NCBI GenBank assembly: GCA_019750465.1
Contig: JAIEOP010000012.1
Coordinates: 1 to 39,344, forward strand
DNA from: Acetobacteraceae bacterium
GTDB lineage: Bacteria > Pseudomonadota > Alphaproteobacteria > Acetobacterales > Acetobacteraceae
Length of the DNA stretch: 39,344 nucleotides
Reading direction: 5' to 3'
The notes beneath the pieces are model-generated. The model had not been told where the DNA came from, did not search any database, and saw only the letters and a program-made list of their open reading frames with translations. Shown piece after piece: positions 34,723-39,344 of this stretch. Position numbers and translations under genes: made by a program. Numbering within the stretch: position 1 is the first letter of the stretch; the number at the start of each line of letters is the position of its first letter.

Positions 34723-36132
34723 TCAGCGGTTCCGCCATGTGTGGCTGCGTACGAAACCCTCAACCTGGCTGAGATCGGCCGGCATCACGGCGAAGCGCTC
34801 CTCCCGCCCGAACAGGTCGCCGAGGCGGGCGGGCAGGGGCGGGCGGATGCCGGTGGCTTGTTCCACCGCATCCGGAAATTTCGCAGGGTGCGCGGTCGCG
34901 GCAACCACCACCGGGACGCCGGGATCCTCCGGCGCAAGCCCCGGCACCCGCGCGGCGGCGGTGCCGATGGCGGTGTGCGGGTCGGCGAGGTAGGCCTGGC
35001 CCTGCCAGAGGCGGCGGATCTCGGCCAGCGTGCCGGCGTCGTCCAGGGTGGAGCCGCGGAACAGGGCCGTGGCGTCGCGCCAGGCAGCATCCGGCACAGG
35101 CATCCGCCCCTCGGCGCGGAAGCGGCGCATCTGCTCCGCAGTTGCCGCGGCATCGCGGCCGAGCAGCTCGAACAGCAGGCGCTCGAAATTCGAACTGACC
35201 TGGATGTCCATGCTGGGCGAGAGGCTGGGCTCCACCGGGCGCATGGTCATGTCGTTGGCGGCGAGGAACCGCGCCAGGATGTCGTTGCGGTTGGCGCCGA
35301 TGATCAGGCGCTCGATCGGCAGGCCCATGCGCCGCGCGGCCCAGGCGGCCAGGACGTTGCCGAAATTGCCGGTGGGCACGCTGAACGCCACGGGCCGGTC
35401 GGGTGCGCCGAGCGCCAGCGCCGCGGCGGCGTAGTAGGGGATCTGCGCGGCGATCCGCGCCCAGTTGATGGAGTTCACCGCCGAGAGGTTCATCTCGCGC
35501 CGGAAGGTCGCATCGTTGAACATCGCCTTCACCAGGTCCTGGCAGGCGTCGAAATCGCCTTCGACGGCGATGTTGGCGACGTTGTCGGCCACCACGGTGG
35601 TCATCTGCCGGCGCTGCACGGCGCTGGTGCGCCCGTGCGGATGGAGGATGACGATGTCGATGCGGTCGCGATCGCGGCAGGCCTCGATGGCGGCCGAGCC
35701 GGTGTCGCCGCTGGTCGCGCCGACGATGGTGATGCGCTCGCCACGCTTTGCCAGCACGTGCTCGAAGAGCTGGCCCAGAAGCTGCAACGCCACGTCCTTG
35801 AAGGCCAGCGTCGGGCCGTGGAACAGCTCGAGCGCGAAGGTCCGGCTGTCGAGCTGCACCAGCGGTGTCACGGCCGGGTGGCCGAAGCCGGCATAGGCGG
35901 CACCAGTCATGGCGCGCAGGTCGGCAAAGGCGATCTGGTCGCCGGTGAAGGGGTGGATCAACCGTGCCGCGAGTTCCGCATAGGGCAGGCCGCGCAGCGC
36001 ACGCCATTCGGCGGCGGAGAGGATGGGCCAGGTCTCGGGGACGAAGAGGCCGCCGTCTTCGGCCAGTCCGGCGAGCAGGACGGCTTCGAAGTCGCGGGGC
36101 GGGGCCTCGCCCCGGGTGGAGAGATAGCGCAT
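34723..36132 (-). CDS. thrC: threonine synthase
   Basis: A 469-residue PLP enzyme of the long threonine synthase class found in Gram-negative bacteria. MRYLSTRGEAPPRDFEAVLL is the standard N terminus. The PLP lysine is K112 in HGPTLAFKDVALQLLG, ATSGDTGSAA at about 139-148 binds phosphate, and SVPTGNFGN near 260 is the second signature. It converts O-phosphohomoserine to threonine. ATG 36132 is clear. The preceding 224 bases, back to the PLP-lyase gene, hold its promoter; no attenuator-like leader peptide was recognised. Downstream lie the ExeA-like gene and then the M16 peptidase. Confidence 0.95.
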   Translation of the reverse strand: MRYLSTRGEAPPRDFEAVLLAGLAEDGGLFVPETWPILSAAEWRALRGLPYAELAARLIHPFTGDQIAFADLRAMTGAAYAGFGHPAVTPLVQLDSRTFALELFHGPTLAFKDVALQLLGQLFEHVLAKRGERITIVGATSGDTGSAAIEACRDRDRIDIVILHPHGRTSAVQRRQMTTVVADNVANIAVEGDFDACQDLVKAMFNDATFRREMNLSAVNSINWARIAAQIPYYAAAALALGAPDRPVAFSVPTGNFGNVLAAWAARRMGLPIERLIIGANRNDILARFLAANDMTMRPVEPSLSPSMDIQVSSNFERLLFELLGRDAAATAEQMRRFRAEGRMPVPDAAWRDATALFRGSTLDDAGTLAEIRRLWQGQAYLADPHTAIGTAAARVPGLAPEDPGVPVVVAATAHPAKFPDAVEQATGIRPPLPARLGDLFGREERFAVMPADLSQVEGFVRSHTWRNR

Positions 36133-36356
36133 GGCGGGGGATTAACCCGACCGGGGCGCAGAGGGGAGGGCGGGGCGCCGGCCAGCGATCGGCAGCCGCC
36201 TGGCCCGGTGCAGCCTCCGACCGGATGGAACGCGCATGCGTCACCCATATCGTCGACCAGCCGCGCCTTTGCGGCCCGTCGCGAAGCTCTCCGAGCGCCC
36301 GGCCTCCCAACGCGAAATCCGGGAGCGACGGGCATCGGCATGACATGCGCCAGGCT

Positions 36357-37616
36357 TCAGTAGGTCCGCGCTTCCGCCGCCACCCGGGCCGTCGTGGCAC
36401 CGCCGCGCGCCTCCTCGACAGCGGCGCGCAGGTCCGCCAGGTATTCCTCGGCCACCTCGGCGTGCACGGGGTTCAGGTGCAGGTGCATCCCGTCCGGCTG
36501 CTGCTGCCGGCCCGGCAGCCAGCCGCGCGCATCCAGCGCGGCCGCCACCTTGCCGATGTCCAGCGCCGGGTCGGTGGCGCGATAGACGAACAGCGACAGG
36601 TCGGAGGGTTCCAGCACCGAGAGGCCCTGGATGCCGCCGATGCCCTCCGTCATCGTCCGCTTCGCCGCCATGATGCGGCGCGCGCAGTCGAGGTAGCCCT
36701 CCTCGCCGAGGTAGTTCATCACCGCCCAGGCGGCGGCCACGGCGCCGCCGGGCCGCGTGCCCTGCGAGGTGTAGGCGGCATAGGGCCCGCGCTGCCAGGC
36801 GCGGCTCTCGAAGCGGTGCAGCCCGCGCAGTGCCTCCTCCCGCAGCAGCAGCAGGGACGCGCCCTTCGGCGCCATGCCGTGCTTGTGGATGTCGGCCGAG
36901 ATGGCGGTCACGCCCGGGACGCGGAAATCCCAGTCCGGCACCGGGTGGCCGAGCCGCGCCACGAAGGGCGAGAGGAACCCGCCGACGCAGGCGTCCACGT
37001 GCAGCCAGAGGCCCTGCTGCTCCGCCAACGCGCCGAGCGCCGGGATCGGATCGAAGACGCCGAAGGGGTAGCAGGGCGCGGAGCCGACGATCGCCACCGT
37101 CCCGGCATCGATGGCGCGCGCCATGGCGGGGACATCCGCGCGGAAATCCTCGCCCACCGGGATGCGCCGTGATTCCAGGCCGAGATACCAGCAGGCGCGG
37201 TCGAAGGTGAGGTGGGCGCTGTCGGGGATGACGATGTTGCCGCGCCCCGGCGCCAGGCCGCGCCCTTTCCGCGCCCGCTCCCGCGCCGCCAGCATCGAGA
37301 GGAAGATGCTCTCCGACCCGCCGGAGGTGAAGGTGCCCCCCGCCGCGTCGGGCGCGTTCATGAGGCCGAGGCCCATGCCCACCACCTCCTCCTCCAGCCG
37401 CTTCAGGCTCGGGAAGGCGCGCTGGCCGAGGTTGTTCTCGGTCCAGAAGGCCTTGTAGGCCTCCTGCTGCACGCGGTGCAGCGCCTCATCGAGGTAGTAG
37501 AAGTACACGGCCATGCGGCCGCGCCGCCAGGAATAGTCGGCGGCCTTGGCGGCTTCCAGCTCGGCGCTCAGCGCGTTCCAAGGGCGGCCCGTGGCGGGGA
37601 TGGCGGGGCGCGGCAT
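36357..37616 (-). CDS. PLP-dependent decarboxylase/lyase (sphingosine-phosphate lyase-like)
   Basis: A 419-residue fold-type I PLP enzyme of the group II decarboxylase family, closest in pattern to sphingosine-1-phosphate lyase-like and tyrosine/glutamate decarboxylase-like proteins. GTFTSGGSESIFLSMLAAR at 94-112 binds the PLP phosphate, the aspartate pairing with the ring nitrogen is D208 in HVDACVGGF, and the Schiff-base lysine is K245 in SADIHKHGMAPKG. Length fits the family. It could decarboxylate an amino acid or cleave a phosphorylated long-chain base; sequence alone does not decide. It follows the Bug solute-binding protein gene by 70 bases in the same direction. Confidence 0.85.
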   Translation of the reverse strand: MPRPAIPATGRPWNALSAELEAAKAADYSWRRGRMAVYFYYLDEALHRVQQEAYKAFWTENNLGQRAFPSLKRLEEEVVGMGLGLMNAPDAAGGTFTSGGSESIFLSMLAARERARKGRGLAPGRGNIVIPDSAHLTFDRACWYLGLESRRIPVGEDFRADVPAMARAIDAGTVAIVGSAPCYPFGVFDPIPALGALAEQQGLWLHVDACVGGFLSPFVARLGHPVPDWDFRVPGVTAISADIHKHGMAPKGASLLLLREEALRGLHRFESRAWQRGPYAAYTSQGTRPGGAVAAAWAVMNYLGEEGYLDCARRIMAAKRTMTEGIGGIQGLSVLEPSDLSLFVYRATDPALDIGKVAAALDARGWLPGRQQQPDGMHLHLNPVHAEVAEEYLADLRAAVEEARGGATTARVAAEARTY

Positions 37617-37686
37617 GCGTGGGTTCTCCCGGTCTTGCCGGGGCAGTCTCGCATGCCGCGCCGGGCGATGTCAGGCTGGCCGCTGC

Positions 37687-38661
37687 TCAGTCCGCGTAGG
37701 CCCCCGCCGCCTCGATGATCGGCCGCCAGCGCGCGATCTCCTCGACGAAGAAGCGGCGGTGGAAGGCAAGGCCCTGGCGGTCCGGCGTCGGCACGTCGGT
37801 CAGCAGGGTGGCGAAGCGTTCGACCAGCTTCTCGTCCTGCAGCGCCGCGCCGATCGCCGCCGAGATCCGCTCCTGGATCGGCTCCGGCGTGCCTGTGGGC
37901 GCGTAGACGCCGTGCCAGGTGGACATCAGGATGGAGGGGAAGCCGGTCTCCGCCGTGGTCGGCACGTCCGGCAGGCCCGGCAGGCGCTGCGGCGTGCTCA
38001 CGGCGAAGACCTTGATGCGGCCCTGGCGGATGTGGGGCACGGTATTGGTCGCCTGGTCGCAGAGCAGGTCGATGCGGTCCGCCAGGACCTCGCTGATGGC
38101 CGGGCCGGTGCCGCGGAACACCACCGTCGTCGCCCGTGCCCCCGCCGCCTGCTGCAGCAGCAGGCCGCAGAGGTTGGCCGCCGAGCTGAGGCCGGCGGTG
38201 GCGAGGTTCAGAGTCTCGCCCTCGCGCTTCACCGTCGCCATCAGCTCCGCCATGGTCCGGGCCGGGAAATTCGGCCGCGACACCACCGTCATCGCCGCGT
38301 CCGAGACCAGGCCGAGCGGCGCGAAGGCCCCAGGCATGGCGAAGGGCAGCCGGCGGTAGAGCGTCGCCGCGGCGGTCAGGCCGACATTCTGGTTCATCAG
38401 CGTGTAGCCGTCGGGCCGGCTGTTCACGAGCTTCTGCGGCGCGACGAGGGAGCCGCCCGTCGCCTCGACCACCACCGGCTGCGGCAGCTGCCGCCCCATC
38501 GCATCCGCGACGATGCGGGTGATGGTGTCCGTGGGGCCCCCGGCGGCGCCGGCGGAGATGATGGTGACAGGGCGGGTGGGGTAGTCGCCCTGGGCGCGGG
38601 CGATGGCGGGGGCGAACAGCGTCGCGGCGAGAACGGCCCGGCGGCTGGTGCTTGCGGTCAT
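37687..38661 (-). CDS. Bug family periplasmic solute-binding protein
   Basis: A 324-residue tripartite tricarboxylate transporter receptor (TctC/Bug) protein. The signal peptide is MTASTSRRAVLAATLFAPAI followed by ARA, with a twin-arginine-like SRR. The mature protein starts near QGDYPTRPVTII and has the Bug landmarks AGGPTDTITRIVADAMG, the GGSLVAPQKLV loop and PDGYTLM. These proteins capture carboxylates or other small organic acids. No TctA/TctB membrane genes are beside it, which is common for the many orphan Bug genes of Betaproteobacteria and Acetobacteraceae. ATG 38661 was chosen because the signal peptide starts there. Ligand unknown. Confidence 0.93.
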   Translation of the reverse strand: MTASTSRRAVLAATLFAPAIARAQGDYPTRPVTIISAGAAGGPTDTITRIVADAMGRQLPQPVVVEATGGSLVAPQKLVNSRPDGYTLMNQNVGLTAAATLYRRLPFAMPGAFAPLGLVSDAAMTVVSRPNFPARTMAELMATVKREGETLNLATAGLSSAANLCGLLLQQAAGARATTVVFRGTGPAISEVLADRIDLLCDQATNTVPHIRQGRIKVFAVSTPQRLPGLPDVPTTAETGFPSILMSTWHGVYAPTGTPEPIQERISAAIGAALQDEKLVERFATLLTDVPTPDRQGLAFHRRFFVEEIARWRPIIEAAGAYAD

Positions 38662-38744
38662 GGCGTTCCTCGGTGTTGGCCCCGGCTGGGGCGACGGTGC
38701 CTTGCAGTATGCCGTCTGGCCCGATCCGGCGGAACGCCTGAGGC

Positions 38745-39251
38745 TCAGGGAGCGGGGCGCGTCGCCGCGAGGGCCGCGGCGGAGAGCCCGGCCGCGACGG
38801 TCGCCGCCACCGCCCGCAGGTCGTTCCACGCCGTCCAGGGGTCGGAATAGGTGCGCCGGGCCGCCGCGGGATCCGCCGGCGCGGCGGGACCGAGCGCCGC
38901 CAGCGCCTCGTTCATCGGCAGGTTCACCGCGAAGGTCACCGCGACGACCCCGCCGCCATAGACGGCCGCGGCAGCGAGCGACATCCCGCCTGCCCGGCGC
39001 GGCGGCGCCTCGCCCCCGGCGAGACAGGCCAGCCCCGCGGCGAGCGGCAGCAGGAGCGCGCCGAAGAAGACGGCGGCGAACACCGGGCTGCGGATCACAG
39101 CGTTGGTGCCCGGCATGGCTCGGATAGCCGCCGCGGGCGGCGCGGCGTCGAGCCCGGGCATGACGGATATCGAGTAGGCATAGGAGAATCCCGCAGCCAA
39201 CCCCCCGGCCAGCAGCGCGAACGCCAGCAGGAGGAGCCGCAGGCCGCGCAC
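38745..39251 (-). CDS. DUF1772 family membrane protein
   Basis: A 168-residue inner-membrane protein with four hydrophobic segments at about 5-28, 55-80, 90-110 and 145-163. YAYSISVMPGLDAAPPAAAI near 24-43, NAVIRSPVFAAVFFGA near 50-65 and FAVNLPMNEALAALG near 107-121 are typical of DUF1772, the family that includes anthrone oxygenase-like proteins. The start is GTG 39251, preceded by gggag at a good distance. It lies 83 bases upstream of the Bug protein gene in the same direction. The 38-bp repeat sits just upstream of this gene. Biochemical role unknown. Confidence 0.8.
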   Translation of the reverse strand: MRGLRLLLLAFALLAGGLAAGFSYAYSISVMPGLDAAPPAAAIRAMPGTNAVIRSPVFAAVFFGALLLPLAAGLACLAGGEAPPRRAGGMSLAAAAVYGGGVVAVTFAVNLPMNEALAALGPAAPADPAAARRTYSDPWTAWNDLRAVAATVAAGLSAAALAATRPAP

Positions 39252-39275
39252 GCGCGGCTCCCGCCCAGCCGCCTC

Positions 39276-39313
39276 ATACCAACGCGCGTTGATGTTGACA
39301 CATCAACGCCCCT
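39276..39313. repeat. second copy of the 38-bp repeat with hairpin
   Basis: This is a perfect 38-base match to 6590-6627, including ataccaac at its left end and the hairpin gcgttgatgt/acatcaacgc with loop tgac (39286-39309). It lies upstream of the DUF1772 gene start at 39251. The sequence after it differs from that in the first copy, so the GC-hairpin array is not repeated in the 31 bases left before the window ends. Confidence 0.95.
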
Positions 39314-39344
39314 TGTAAGTCTCGCTCACCGGCCTTCCCCCATG

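Overview
The window is very GC-rich (roughly 70% or more by eye) and densely packed with genes. Gene content points to an alphaproteobacterium of the Rhodospirillales, probably Acetobacteraceae (Roseomonas-like). The clues are an ECF sigma/NrsF pair, a PQQ-dependent dehydrogenase with a fused cytochrome c, a Bug-type solute-binding protein, thrC lying near an M16 peptidase gene, and an oxyR-katG-ahpCD peroxide block. The taxonomic call is inference from gene content only; no rRNA or tRNA gene is present.

Layout. (1) 84-6590, plus strand: sigma factor and NrsF-like anti-sigma factor, a 2OG-Fe(II) oxygenase, then a catabolic-looking run of ThDP enzyme, zinc alcohol dehydrogenase and two SDRs. 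The first SDR carries four perfect 27-bp tandem repeats in frame near its start. (2) 6590-6748: an array of GC hairpins with short terminal inverted repeats. Its first 38 bp recur exactly at 39276-39313. (3) 6726-9466: DsbA/FrnE-like oxidoreductase, divergent pobA, and a broken alpha/beta-hydrolase fragment. (4) 9453-19331, minus strand: PQQ dehydrogenase, then a hydantoinase-type operon (SDR, M20 amidohydrolase, hyuA, hyuB). Between hyuA and hyuB sits a vapBC toxin-antitoxin pair plus a GIY-YIG nuclease gene, the latter overlapping the hyuB start codon. (5) 19455-22106: D-2-hydroxyacid dehydrogenase and a PAS/EAL cyclic-di-GMP phosphodiesterase. (6) 22208-27210: peroxide defence (ahpD, ahpC, katG, divergent oxyR) with candidate LysR-type dyads. 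(7) 27283-28521: an acyl-CoA dehydrogenase-fold protein whose active-site residues resemble 3-sulfinopropanoyl-CoA desulfinase. (8) 28530-29342: two opposed, decayed IS110-type transposase fragments. (9) 29692-36132, minus strand: tldE/pmbA, M16 peptidase, an interrupted DUF29 gene, an ExeA-like membrane ATPase and thrC. (10) 36357-39251, minus strand: PLP-dependent lyase/decarboxylase, Bug solute-binding protein and a DUF1772 membrane protein.

The least ordinary parts are the cassette inside the hyu operon, the repeated hairpin element, the in-frame 27-bp repeat array, the desulfinase-like enzyme and the membrane-anchored ExeA-like ATPase. No CRISPR array, prophage or plasmid backbone is visible.
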